DNA from: Acidobacteriota bacterium
GTDB lineage: Bacteria > Acidobacteriota > Vicinamibacteria > Vicinamibacterales > CAVVIG01
Length of the DNA stretch: 64,000 nt
Direction of reading: 5' to 3'
NCBI GenBank assembly: GCA_025463215.1
Contig: JAOBWF010000146.1
Location: forward strand, 1 to 64,000
Shown: positions 36,095 through 45,701 of the stretch, in pieces
Numbering within the stretch: position 1 is the stretch's first letter
How the letters are laid out: each line of letters opens with the position of its first letter
The notes under the pieces: generated by a model
Told to the model about the DNA's origin: nothing
Seen by the model: only the letters and a program-made list of their open reading frames with translations
The model's database searches: none
Made by a program: the position numbers and the translations under genes

Positions 36095-37173
36095 TGGCGT
36101 TGATTCGTGTGCTGGTCGTCGACGATTCGTCTACGGTGCGAGCGCGTTTGCGCGAGGTGCTGGCCGCCGATCCCGCATGTGAAGTGGTGGGCGAAGCGGA
36201 AGACGGAAAGCAGGCGATCGAGCTGTGCCGGGCGCTCAGGCCCGATGTGATGACGATGGACATGATGCTGCCGGTGATGACCGGGCTCGCGGCAACCGAG
36301 TACATCATGGCGCACTGTCCGACGCCGATTCTGGTCGTCTCGTCGTCGACGAATCGGGGCGAGTTGTTCAAGACCTACGAGGCGCTCGCCGCGGGTGCCG
36401 TCGACGTACTCGAGAAACCATCGGGCGACGAAGAGGAAGGTGCCTGGGAGCGGCGTTTTCTCGCGGCGGTCAAGATGGTATCGCGGATTTCGGTGATCAT
36501 GCATCCGCGTGCGCGGCTGACGGGTGTCGGACAGCCGCGAGCGATCGCTGGTCCGGCAACGTCGCCGCCCGAGGGGCGGCGCCGGCGCTTCGAGATAGCG
36601 GTCATCGGCGCATCGACGGGAGGGCCCGGCGCAGTCCTCGAGATCCTCCGGTCCCTGCCGGTGCCATATCCGTTGCCGATTCTATTCGTCCTGCACATCG
36701 GTGAACCGTTCGGTGCGGCGTTCGCGGAGTGGCTCGACGCGCAGACCCGGCTGCGCGTGTCCTACGCCCGCGACGGCGTTCTGGTGGAGAGTAGGACCGG
36801 GCAGGTGACCATGGCTCCCCCGGATTCGCATCTCACGGTGAAAGGCGGACGGCTATGGCTGACGCGCGATGCGCCGCGCCACTCCTGCCGCCCCTCGGTG
36901 GACGTGTTGTTCGAATCGATCGCACGCGAGTACGGCGCCGGGGCGCTTGCGGTCCTGCTCACCGGGATGGGGCGCGACGGCGCCGCCGGATTGCTCGACA
37001 TCCGCCGGCGCGGCGGCCTCACCATCGGCCAGGACGAAGCCTCGTCGGTCGTGTACGGAATGCCTCGCGAAGCGATGCTGATCGGAGCCGTGGAGAGGGA
37101 ACTGTCGCTCGCCGAGATCGGCCCCGCTCTCGGCGCCCTGGCCGTGCCTAAAACAGAAGGGTCGCACCCATGA
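36094..37173 (+). CDS. cheB: CheB chemoreceptor methylesterase/response regulator
   Basis: 359 aa. The receiver has VVDDSSTVRARLREVL, phospho-acceptor Asp in TMDMMLPVMTG and Lys in EKPSG. The esterase domain shows the catalytic Ser in IGASTGGPGAVLEIL, His in FVLHIGEPFG and Asp in LTGMGRDGAAGL. It removes methyl groups from the receptor, opposing CheR. The ATG at 36094 overlaps the CheA stop; a GTG one codon upstream is equally possible. Its own stop overlaps the next gene (ATGA). Confidence 0.94.
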   Translation: MALIRVLVVDDSSTVRARLREVLAADPACEVVGEAEDGKQAIELCRALRPDVMTMDMMLPVMTGLAATEYIMAHCPTPILVVSSSTNRGELFKTYEALAAGAVDVLEKPSGDEEEGAWERRFLAAVKMVSRISVIMHPRARLTGVGQPRAIAGPATSPPEGRRRRFEIAVIGASTGGPGAVLEILRSLPVPYPLPILFVLHIGEPFGAAFAEWLDAQTRLRVSYARDGVLVESRTGQVTMAPPDSHLTVKGGRLWLTRDAPRHSCRPSVDVLFESIAREYGAGALAVLLTGMGRDGAAGLLDIRRRGGLTIGQDEASSVVYGMPREAMLIGAVERELSLAEIGPALGALAVPKTEGSHP

Positions 37174-39161
37174 ATCGCACCGTGCTGATTGTCGACGACA
37201 GCCTCACGGTACGCATGGATCTGGCCGATGCGTTTCGCGCCGCCGGCTTCGATGCCCGTCCGTGCGGCACCGTCGCCGCGGCGCGAGCGGCACTCTCAGC
37301 CGACGTCCCGAGCGTGTTCATTCTCGACGTCCTGCTGCCGGATGGTGATGGCGTCGATCTGCTGCAGGAGATCCGCAGGTCGCCATCCGGTTCGGCGGCG
37401 ATTGTCGTCATGCTCTCGTCAGAGGCGGAGGTCAAGGATCGGATCCGCGGGCTTCAAACCGGCGCGGATGAATACGTGGGCAAGCCGTACGACGTCGTCT
37501 ATCTGGTGGCGAAGGTGCAGGAGCTGCTGCAGGAGCGCCAGGTCTCGACTTCCGGCACGACCATCCTGGTGATCGACGACAGCGCGACATTCAGGAACGT
37601 GCTGGGGACCGCGTTCGAATCGGCCGGGCACCGCGTGGTCATGGCCGCCAGTGGCGAAGAGGGGTTGCGTCTGGCGAGCGCGAGCCGCCCCGACGCGATC
37701 GTGGTCGACGGTGAGCTTCCAGGCATCGACGGTCCCGCCGTGATTCGTCACATTCGATTGGATGCGGCCCTGCGCGATGTGCCCTGCCTCCTGCTGACGG
37801 CGTCCGGCGCTCAGGGCGCCGAACTGCGGGCGCTCGACGCCGGCGCGGACACATTCGTGCGGAAGGAGGAGGACCTCGGCATCATTCTGGCCAAGCTCGC
37901 CGCCGTCCTGCGCCGGACCACGGCGCGAGCGTCGACCGACGAGGACACGAAGAGTCTGCTCGGCCCCAAAAAGATCCTCGCCGTCGACGACAGCGCACCC
38001 TACCTCCAGGAGTTGACGGACGCCCTCCGGGGGGAGGGGTACGACCTGGTGCTCGCGCGATCGGGAGAGGAAGCGATCGAGCTGCTGGCCGTCCAACCGG
38101 TCGACTGCATCCTGCTCGCTCACGTGATGCCGGGCCTTGGCGGCCACGAAACGTGTCGGCGCATCAAGGCTGCGCCGATCGTGCGTGACATCCCGCTGAT
38201 TATGCTGACGATGCTGGAGAACCGCGACGCGACGATTCAGGGGCTCGCCGCGGGTGCCGACGACTGTATTTCGAAAGAGAGCGAGTTCGACGTCCTGAAG
38301 GCCCGGGTGCGCGCGCAGATTCGCCGTAAGCAGTTCGAGGACGAGAACCGGCGCGTCCGTGAAGGAGTACTGCACAAGGAGCTCGAAGCCGCGGCGGCCC
38401 ACGCGGCACGGGAGCTCGCCGAGACCCGGGCGGCTTTGATCGAGGAGTTAGAGGCCAAGAACAAGGAGCTCGATGCTTTCAGCTACTCGGTCTCTCACGA
38501 CTTGCGGGCGCCGCTGCGGCACGTCATCGGCTTCGCGGCGCTGCTCGCACAATCATCTGCCGGGCAGCTGGGCGAACAGCAGCAGCGCTATGTGAAGACC
38601 ATCGGCGAGGCGGCGGCGCGGATGGGACAGCTGATCGACGACCTGCTGGCCTTTTCGAAGCTGGGTGGCGCGGAGATGGCCACGCGATCGATTGACCTCG
38701 GCGCAGTCCTTCATGCCGCGCACCGCGAGGTCACCACGACAGGAGAGCAGAAGGACATCGTCTGGCGAATCGGGACGTTGCCGACGGTCGAGGGTGATCC
38801 CAATCTGCTCCGCCTTGCGTTCGTCAATCTTCTTTCCAATGCGGTCAAATACTCGTCGACGCAGGAGCGGCCGGAAATCGAAGTGGGTGTGGCCGCGGCG
38901 GACGATCGGCGGCAGGTGGTGGTGTTCGTTCGTGATAACGGCGTCGGCTTCGACATGGCGTACGCGCATAAGCTGTTCGGCGTGTTCCAGCGGCTGCACA
39001 CCCACGAGGAGTTCGAAGGAACCGGCATCGGCCTTGCCAACGTGCGACGGATCGTAGCGCGGCACGGTGGCCGCGTCTGGGCCGAAGGCGTCCGAAATGA
39101 GGGCGCCACTTTTTACGTGTCGCTGCCGCTGCCGACAAAAACAGGCGAGACGTTGGAATAG
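37170..39161 (+). CDS. Hybrid histidine kinase with three N-terminal receivers
   Basis: 663 aa. Receiver 1 (1-120) has Asp53 and Lys105; receiver 2 (about 130-245) has Asp180 and Lys232; receiver 3 (about 267-385) keeps VDDS and Lys369, but the acceptor site is Ala317 (ILLAHVMPG), one base from an Asp codon. A coiled coil (about 385-432) joins a HisKA domain of the phytochrome-like type, FSYSVSHDLRAPLRHVIGFAALL (His443), and an ATPase domain (NLLSNAVKYSS, DNGVGFDMAYAHKLFGVFQRLH, GTGIGLANVRRIV). It occupies the place of the output gene (wspR in Wsp). No DNA-binding or cyclase domain is present, so it probably signals to further partners elsewhere. Confidence 0.93.
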   Translation: MNRTVLIVDDSLTVRMDLADAFRAAGFDARPCGTVAAARAALSADVPSVFILDVLLPDGDGVDLLQEIRRSPSGSAAIVVMLSSEAEVKDRIRGLQTGADEYVGKPYDVVYLVAKVQELLQERQVSTSGTTILVIDDSATFRNVLGTAFESAGHRVVMAASGEEGLRLASASRPDAIVVDGELPGIDGPAVIRHIRLDAALRDVPCLLLTASGAQGAELRALDAGADTFVRKEEDLGIILAKLAAVLRRTTARASTDEDTKSLLGPKKILAVDDSAPYLQELTDALRGEGYDLVLARSGEEAIELLAVQPVDCILLAHVMPGLGGHETCRRIKAAPIVRDIPLIMLTMLENRDATIQGLAAGADDCISKESEFDVLKARVRAQIRRKQFEDENRRVREGVLHKELEAAAAHAARELAETRAALIEELEAKNKELDAFSYSVSHDLRAPLRHVIGFAALLAQSSAGQLGEQQQRYVKTIGEAAARMGQLIDDLLAFSKLGGAEMATRSIDLGAVLHAAHREVTTTGEQKDIVWRIGTLPTVEGDPNLLRLAFVNLLSNAVKYSSTQERPEIEVGVAAADDRRQVVVFVRDNGVGFDMAYAHKLFGVFQRLHTHEEFEGTGIGLANVRRIVARHGGRVWAEGVRNEGATFYVSLPLPTKTGETLE

Positions 39162-39344
39162 TTTTTCACGGGCAGACCAGCGGCGACGACCAGCGAACAC
39201 CGCTAAGGCCATGTTCACGCGCAACAGTGCGTGACGCACCCTGCCGGTCGCTCCGACATGGTATAGCCAGTCGTGGATCTGCGGTGGTGATCGGCGCTAC
39301 CTCGGCAGGAACATCCCGCGTGCTAGCATTGCCAGACACCGCGA

Positions 39345-40442
39345 ATGAAGAGACGAGAGGTTCTCGACCGCTGGCTGAGCGGCGACTACCTGAAGCAAGC
39401 CATCCATCGCTCGACGATCGCGGCGCTCGCCATTCTCGCGATCGAAGTCATCGGCTACCTGGCCGCCTCCGCGCTGGCGCTTGCGCCGCTCCCGTACGCG
39501 CTGAACCTGGTGGGCGGCATTCTCGCCGGGCACGCCATCGCGATTCTGTTCACCGTCGGCCACGATGCCTGCCATCAGTCGTTCACCCCGTCGATGCGGC
39601 TCAACCGCTGGATCGGCCGCGCCGTGTTCATTCCTTCGCTGCATGCGGTGAGCTTGTGGGTGCTCGGCCACAACAAGATCCACCACGGTGCGACCAACCT
39701 GCGCGGGCGCGACTACGTGTGGGAGCCGATGTCCCCCTCCGACTACGCCGCGGCATCGCCCATGCGCCGCTGGCTGTATCGGTTGTATCGCAGCCGCCTC
39801 GGGTCGCTGCCGTATTACGTGATCGAGATGTGGGGGAAGAAGAACTTCCTGCCGATCGCGCCGGAAGCGCGGCCGGACTGGCGCGACCACGCCTTCGACA
39901 GCGCCTTCGTCATCGTCGGCGGGGCGCTGCACATCTGGGCGATTGTGGCGATCGGCGGCGTCTGGACGCCCGAACGATCACCGTGGCTGGCGATCGTGGC
40001 CGCGTGGCTGGTGCCGTTCCTGGTGTGGAACTGGTTCATGGGCGTGGTCATCTACGCGCACCACACACATCCGCTCGTGCCCTGGTTCGAGCGCGAGGAG
40101 GAGTGGGGCTACCTGGCGTCGCAGGTGCTCGGCACGGTACACGTGCAACTGCCGCGGCCGTGGACGTGGCTGGACAACAACATCATGGAGCACAACGCGC
40201 ACCACGCGCTGCCCGTGATTCCGCTGTACAACCTCCAGCCGGCGCAGCGCCGCATCCGCACCGCCTTTCCCGACATTCACCACCTCTATCTTTCGCCGCC
40301 CGCGTTCTGCCGGGTCGCCGACGCGTGCAAGCTGTACGACTTCACCGCGCGACAATGGGTCGGCTTCGACGCCGCACCGACCGGACCGGTGCTGCTGGTG
40401 GCGGATGACGCCGCCGAGGAACTGACGGCCGCTATCGGGTGA
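39345..40442 (+). CDS. Membrane fatty acid desaturase
   Basis: 365 aa. The di-iron His boxes are HDACH (about residue 74), HNKIHH (about 109) and HNAHH (about 281), with an extra HHTHP near 235; hydrophobic helices lie at about 24-70 and 185-235. The enzyme would introduce a double bond or hydroxyl group into a lipid acyl or alkyl chain at the inner membrane using O2 and an electron donor. It is transcribed toward, and overlaps by 11 bases, the last gene of the ether-lipid operon. An origin in the same lipid pathway is likely but not proven. Confidence 0.9.
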   Translation: MKRREVLDRWLSGDYLKQAIHRSTIAALAILAIEVIGYLAASALALAPLPYALNLVGGILAGHAIAILFTVGHDACHQSFTPSMRLNRWIGRAVFIPSLHAVSLWVLGHNKIHHGATNLRGRDYVWEPMSPSDYAAASPMRRWLYRLYRSRLGSLPYYVIEMWGKKNFLPIAPEARPDWRDHAFDSAFVIVGGALHIWAIVAIGGVWTPERSPWLAIVAAWLVPFLVWNWFMGVVIYAHHTHPLVPWFEREEEWGYLASQVLGTVHVQLPRPWTWLDNNIMEHNAHHALPVIPLYNLQPAQRRIRTAFPDIHHLYLSPPAFCRVADACKLYDFTARQWVGFDAAPTGPVLLVADDAAEELTAAIG

Positions 40443-41241
40443 GCCGCGCGCGCACCTGCCGATCGATCGCTCCCAGCGCCTCGATCTCGGCGCGAACCGC
40501 CTGAGCAATCCGCAGCGAGTGTCTCGGCCCCGGCACGGCGTCGCCATACCCGTCGAGGTTCATCGGCGTGCCGAACGTGATCGTGATCGGCGCCGCGGTG
40601 CGGTTCAGCGTGGTTCGCATCTGCTTCACCAGATCCGCGGCCAATCCGAGGATGAAGACCGGCAGCACCAGCGGCCGCGCGCGCTGGACGATCTCGCCGA
40701 GGCCGGGCTGCGCCGGCAGCAGCGTGTACGGATCGTCGCTGACGCTGCGGCGTCCTTCCGGATGCAGGCCGACGACGGTGCCGGGCCGCCGCAACTCGTC
40801 GACGACGAAGGAGACGGCGTCGCGGTTCAGCGTCCGCCGCGCCGCGTCGCGATAAATCGGCGGATACATGCTGACGCCGGAGAGCAGGGCGTTGAGCAGC
40901 AGCCCGCCCCATCGGTCGTAGATGTGCTCGGTCCGCACCGGAAAGTAGAGCCGCTCGATCCAGGCGCAGCGCCGCAACAGCACGGACGACACGACGTACA
41001 AGTCGCACAAGCTGCGATGGTTGCTCGCGACGATCACGCCGCGATCGGGAGGCAGCGTGTCGAGCACCTCGGCGTTGGTGATGTGGAGGAGACGACGCGT
41101 GCCGGCATGCACGCCGCTCGCTCCGGCGGAGCGGAGATAGGCATGTGACGCGCGCTTCAGCGCCGGACGCGTATTGACCTGCCGCGAAATGGCGCGGATC
41201 AGGCGTTCGGTCGTCGTGAACGGCGCTGCCGCGTCGGTCAT
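40432..41241 (-). CDS. 1-acylglycerol-phosphate-type acyltransferase
   Basis: 269 aa from the ATG at 41241, four bases after the permease stop. PlsC-type motifs: block I VASNHRSLCDLYVV (HX4D) and block III GLHPEGRRS, with a downstream Pro-rich block in RPLVLPVFILGL. The family transfers acyl groups from ACP or CoA to glycerol-phosphate-type acceptors or DHAP. As the last gene of an operon with alkyl-DHAP synthase, it may supply 1-acyl-DHAP or acylate the alkyl lipid at sn-2. The specificity cannot be read from sequence alone. Confidence 0.87.
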   Translation of the reverse strand: MTDAAAPFTTTERLIRAISRQVNTRPALKRASHAYLRSAGASGVHAGTRRLLHITNAEVLDTLPPDRGVIVASNHRSLCDLYVVSSVLLRRCAWIERLYFPVRTEHIYDRWGGLLLNALLSGVSMYPPIYRDAARRTLNRDAVSFVVDELRRPGTVVGLHPEGRRSVSDDPYTLLPAQPGLGEIVQRARPLVLPVFILGLAADLVKQMRTTLNRTAAPITITFGTPMNLDGYGDAVPGPRHSLRIAQAVRAEIEALGAIDRQVRARLTR

Positions 41242-41245
41242 GGCG

Positions 41246-42421
41246 TCACAGCTCGCGCAGCGCGACAACCACCGGAACGCTTGCCGCCCTGATCGCCGGC
41301 AGCAGGCCGCCCAGGAGTCCGAGCACGACGGCGTACGAGAGACCTTGGGCGAGCAGCCGCGGCGTCACCGCGAAGGCGAACGACACCTGACTGAACGCCT
41401 GCAAGTTCATCGTCGAGGTCTGGAAGCCGTCGAACGCGGCCCACGCCAGCGCGCCGCCGACCAGGCCGCCGGCCAGGCTGAGGAGCGCGGCCTCGGCGAG
41501 CACCGACACCACCACCGGCGCGCCGCCGAACCCGAGCGCGCGCAGCGTCGCGATCTCGCGCGTCCGGCTCGCCACCGCGGTGTACATCGTGTTCACCGCT
41601 GCGAACAGGGCGCCGATCCCCATCAGCCCTGCGATGACCAGACCGACGCTGCGGATCATGCGCTCGAGGCCCTGCGACTGCTGCGCGTAGTAGTCGGCCT
41701 GGTGCATCACCATGACGGTCAGGCGCGGATCGGTGGTGAGCGCGTCCTTCAGCGCGTCGAAACGGTCGCGCGACGCCAGCTTGACGCTCACCGACTGGTA
41801 CGAATTGTTGCGATGGTAGACCGGCTGCGCCACCCGCGCGTCGCACCAGATCTCGCCCTCCGAGATCGAGCGGTGGTCCTCGAAGATCCCGACCACCCGC
41901 CACGTGTTCTGTCCCCATCGCACCGTCGATCCGAGATCGAGCCCCGAGTACTGCTGGTTGGCGGCGCGGCCGACGATGATCTCGTTGCGCCCGGGTGTGA
42001 AGTTGCGGCCGGCGACGATCTTCACACGGTCGTGGACCTTGAACGCGATCGGCAGCACGCCGCGCAGCGGCACGCTGGCGTCGATGCCGTTACGGCGCAG
42101 CGGATCGTTGACGATGACGAGCAGCTCGGGCGATGCGAGCGCCTCGCCGGCGTCGCGCATGACCCCCGGCGCCTCCGCGATCGCGCGCACGTGCTCGAGA
42201 TAGAAACCGCTGGTCATCTCGGTGTCGCTGCCGGCGCGCAGCACGAGCACCGTGTCCGGATCGCCTGCTCCCTGCATCGCCGCCTTCAGCCCCTCGGCAA
42301 TCGACAGCACCGCGACGAACACGATGACTACGCCGACGATCCCGAACGCCGCGACCGCCGAGGATCCGATGCGCTGCCGGATCGAGCCCAGGGTGATCGC
42401 GGTGACGGCGAGGATCTGCAT
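41246..42421 (-). CDS. ABC transporter permease, FtsX/MacB type (second subunit)
   Basis: 391 aa. An N-terminal helix (about 17-43), a large periplasmic domain (about 45-260) and three C-terminal helices with the FtsX signature IRSVGLVIAGLMGIGALFAAVNTMY, SRTREIATLRALGF and ending in LLPAIRAASVPVVVALREL. The ATG at 42421 shares a base with the stop of the repeat ORF (TGATG); an ATG two codons upstream is also possible. With the preceding permease it would form a heterodimeric Lol/MacB-like exporter driven by the ATPase two genes upstream. Confidence 0.87.
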   Translation of the reverse strand: MQILAVTAITLGSIRQRIGSSAVAAFGIVGVVIVFVAVLSIAEGLKAAMQGAGDPDTVLVLRAGSDTEMTSGFYLEHVRAIAEAPGVMRDAGEALASPELLVIVNDPLRRNGIDASVPLRGVLPIAFKVHDRVKIVAGRNFTPGRNEIIVGRAANQQYSGLDLGSTVRWGQNTWRVVGIFEDHRSISEGEIWCDARVAQPVYHRNNSYQSVSVKLASRDRFDALKDALTTDPRLTVMVMHQADYYAQQSQGLERMIRSVGLVIAGLMGIGALFAAVNTMYTAVASRTREIATLRALGFGGAPVVVSVLAEAALLSLAGGLVGGALAWAAFDGFQTSTMNLQAFSQVSFAFAVTPRLLAQGLSYAVVLGLLGGLLPAIRAASVPVVVALREL

Positions 42422-42612
42422 CAGCATAGGGTGCTCGGGGTTCTCGGGGTTCTCGGGGTTCTCGGAGTGCTCGGGGTGCTCGGGGTTCTCGGGGTGCTCA
42501 GGGTGCTCAGGGTGCTCACGGTGCTCAGGGTGCTCAGGGTGCTCACGGTTCTCAGGGTGCTCGGGGTGCTCGGGGTTCTTAGCGTGCTCTCGGTGTTTGT
42601 GGATCTTGGCAT
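42421..42612 (-). CDS. 63-codon Ser/Thr/Pro repeat ORF between two permease genes
   Basis: The ATG immediately follows the stop of the upstream permease (TAAATG) and its TGA overlaps the downstream permease start (TGATG). Apart from the first eight codons (MPRSTNTE) and the end it is made of three-residue units of the form S/R-T-P/L/V, encoded by a 9-bp tandem repeat. No domain, signal or membrane segment is visible. The precise junctions suggest it keeps ribosomes moving from one permease gene to the next. Alternatively the array is a minisatellite that happens to be open because its unit is a multiple of three and holds no stop codon in this frame. Confidence 0.4.
   Translation of the reverse strand: MPRSTNTESTLRTPSTPSTLRTVSTLSTLSTVSTLSTLSTPRTPSTPSTPRTPRTPRTPSTLC
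42429..42599. repeat. 9-bp tandem repeat, about 19 units
   Basis: On the plus strand the units read GGGTGCTCG or GGGTTCTCG, changing to GGGTGCTCA/CGGTGCTCA in the middle of the array and degenerating at the far end. Consecutive units start every nine bases from 42429. Groups of identical variants in blocks suggest growth by slippage or unequal crossover. The array fills nearly all the space between two permease genes and takes up the region where the ribosome-binding site of the downstream gene would lie. Confidence 0.95.
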
Positions 42613-43769
42613 TTAGTGCCGCCGCAGCGCGTCGACGATCTTCAGCCGCCGCGCCTGGAGCGCCGGCAGGATGCCGGTTGCCAGGCCGAGCGCCGCGATC
42701 AGGCCGGCGGCGAACGCGAGGTCACGTGCGGGCAGGTAGATCGGCGGCAGCATCCCGTGCGTCGGATCGCCGATCAGTGTGATCGCAGTCCACGACAGCC
42801 CCAGGCCGGCGGCGCCGCCGACCAGGGCGATCAGACACGACTCGGCGAGGACCAGGCCGACGATCTTCGCCTCGCTGAAGCCGAGCGTCTTGAGAATGGC
42901 GAGCTCGCTGGTCCGCTCGCGGATCGCCTGCGCCATCGTGTTGCCGGTGACCAACAGGATGGTGAAGAGCACCGCGCCCGCGATCCCGATCATGATCGTA
43001 CCGATGTCGCCGATCTGGCTGGCGAAGCTCGAGACGAACACCTTCTCCGTCGCCGTCTTCGTTTCCGACGAGGAGTTCGCGAACAGCGCGTCGAGGCGGC
43101 GGGCGACCAGCTCCGCCTGTCGCGGGTCGGCGACGCGGATCACGTACCAGCTCACTTCGTCGTTGCCGTACGCCCCCTTCGGGATGGTCTCGTTCAGATA
43201 CGCGTAGTGGAGGAAGAGTTGCGTCTTGTCGGTGTTCTCGGCGGCGTCGTAGATCGCGTCGATCGTCAGCTCCCACGGCCGGCCGTCGGGGCGGCGGTAG
43301 ATCGTGCCCTGCAGCGGCACGCGGTCGCCGATCTTCCAGCCGAAGCGCCGCGCCGTTTCCACTCCGACCAGTGCGCCGGTGCGGTCGGCCAGCCAGGTCT
43401 TCTCCTGGCCGGCAGGCATCACCAGCTCGGGGTGCACGCGCAGCCAGCTCTCGGGCTCGACCGCCAGGTTGGCGAAGGCGTTCTTCGGATCCTGATAGAC
43501 GCCGCCGAACCAGTTCGCGTGCGTGACGTCGGCGACGCCCGACGCAGTCCGGATCCGCGCCAGATAGCTGATCGGCAGCGAGTTGATCAGCGACACCTTG
43601 TCGAGCATCATCAGCCGCTCGGCGCCGGCGACGGTCACGCCGCCGCTGAACGCGACGCGGATCGCCAGCAGCGTGCCGAGCAGCATGAACGCGACGAGGA
43701 TCGACAGCAGCGTGAAGACCGTCCGCACCTTGCGCCGCAGCAGGTTGGACCAGAGCAGCGGCAGGAACT

Positions 43770-43773
<4 letters not shown>
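42613..43773 (-). CDS. ABC transporter permease, FtsX/MacB type (first subunit)
   Basis: 386 aa from a GTG that overlaps the ATPase stop (GTGA). Helix 1 is about residues 17-40 (VRTVFTLLSILVAFMLLGTLLAI), then a periplasmic domain (about 45-255) and three C-terminal helices with IRERTSELAILKTLGFSEAKIVGLVLAE and the ending GILPALQARRLKIVDALRRH, the standard cytoplasmic coupling and end motifs of FtsX permeases. It is about 25% shorter than MacB because the ATPase is separate, as in LolCDE. The substrate is probably a lipid or a compound handed to the HlyD-type adaptor upstream. Confidence 0.88.
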
Positions 43774-44458
<685 letters not shown>

Positions 44459-44462
<4 letters not shown>

Positions 44463-45679
44463 GCCTCGGTGATCCGATCGCCGTCCTTCAGCGTCGCGGG
44501 ACCGTCGGTCACCACCCGGTCGCCATCGGTGAGCCCGGAGAGCACTTCGACCTGGCCGGCGTCTTCGGTCCCGAGGGTGACCGCCCGCCGCTCGACCTGA
44601 CCGCCGCGGATCACGAAGACGATCGTGCGGCCGGCGTCAATCCGCGCCGCCGACTTCGGCATCACCACATGCGGCGCTGCGGTCCGCACCGGCCCCACTG
44701 TGGCTTCGCTGAGGAACGACACCTTCACGCCCATATCTGGCAGGATGCGCGGATCGAGCTTGTCGAAGCCGATGCGCACCTTCACCGTCGCCTTCTGTCG
44801 ATCGGCGGTGGGCACGACGGCGATGACGTGAGAAGGGATGCGCCAGTCGGGATACGCGTCGAGGATCGCCTCGACCGGTTGTCCGTCGCGGACGCGATTG
44901 ATGTAGCCCTCGTTGACGTCGACCTCGATCTCGAGCGACGCCATGTCGACGATGGTGCAGATGCCGGTGCGGGTGAAGCCGCCGCCGGCCGAGACCGGCG
45001 AGATCATCTCGCCCGGCTGCGCGTCCTTCGACACGGCGATGCCGCTGAACGGCGCGCGCACGACGGTGTCGGTGACGTCGGCCCGCCGCTGCTGCACCTG
45101 CGCGTCCGCGACCGCCATCTGCTCGGTCGTGAAGGCGATCCGCGCCCGGATCGCCTCGACGTTCGCCTCCGCGGCATCGACCTCGGCCCGGCCGATGATC
45201 CCGTCGCCGAACAGCTGCCGCTGCCGGCCGAGGGTGACTTCGGCCTCGTGCAGCCTCGCCGCGTCTTCCGCGGTCGCCTTGCGCGCCGCCGCGAGCTGCG
45301 CTTCCGCATAGGCGAGTGCGGCGTTCGGCTGCGTCGGATCCAGCCGCGCGAGCACCTGTCCCTCGCGCACCGCGTGCCCCTCTTCGACGAACACCTCGAT
45401 CACCTTGCCGGTGATCTTCGAGGACACCGTGGCCCTGCGCCGAGCGGTCACGTAGCCGGATCCGTTGAGCACGACGCCGGACGCATCGGCTGCCGGACCG
45501 GACGCGATGGTGACGGCGGCCGCGCGCACGACCGCGGCGCCCTGGTGCGCCGACCAGTACCAGCCGCCGCCGGCCAGCAGCGCGACCAGGACGAGCAGCC
45601 ACACGCCCGTGCGCGGCCGGTTCACGGCACGCTCCGAGGGGTCAATTTTCAGCGCGGCGAGTTTGCCAAGTTCCGGCAT
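44459..45679 (-). CDS. HlyD/MacA-type periplasmic adaptor
   Basis: 406 aa. One N-terminal membrane helix (about 26-42), then lipoyl halves (SSKITGKVIEVFVEEGHAV with EGQVLARLDPTQP; VVRAPFSGIAVSKDAQPGE), a helical hairpin of about 90 residues and a C-terminal barrel (KVRIGFDKLDPRILPDMGVKV) with the membrane-proximal ending LSGLTDGDRVVTDGPATLKDGD. It would work with the ABC ATPase/permease set as in MacAB. No TolC-like gene is in this operon; the outer-membrane channel may be shared. It sits 22 bases after the alkyl-DHAP synthase stop. Confidence 0.9.
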
Positions 45680-45701
45680 GCAATACGGACGGTAAGTATA
45701 G

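Noticed and set aside
42429-42599. CRISPR array
   Set aside because: Units are nine bases with no spacers and no cas genes nearby; it is a simple tandem repeat.
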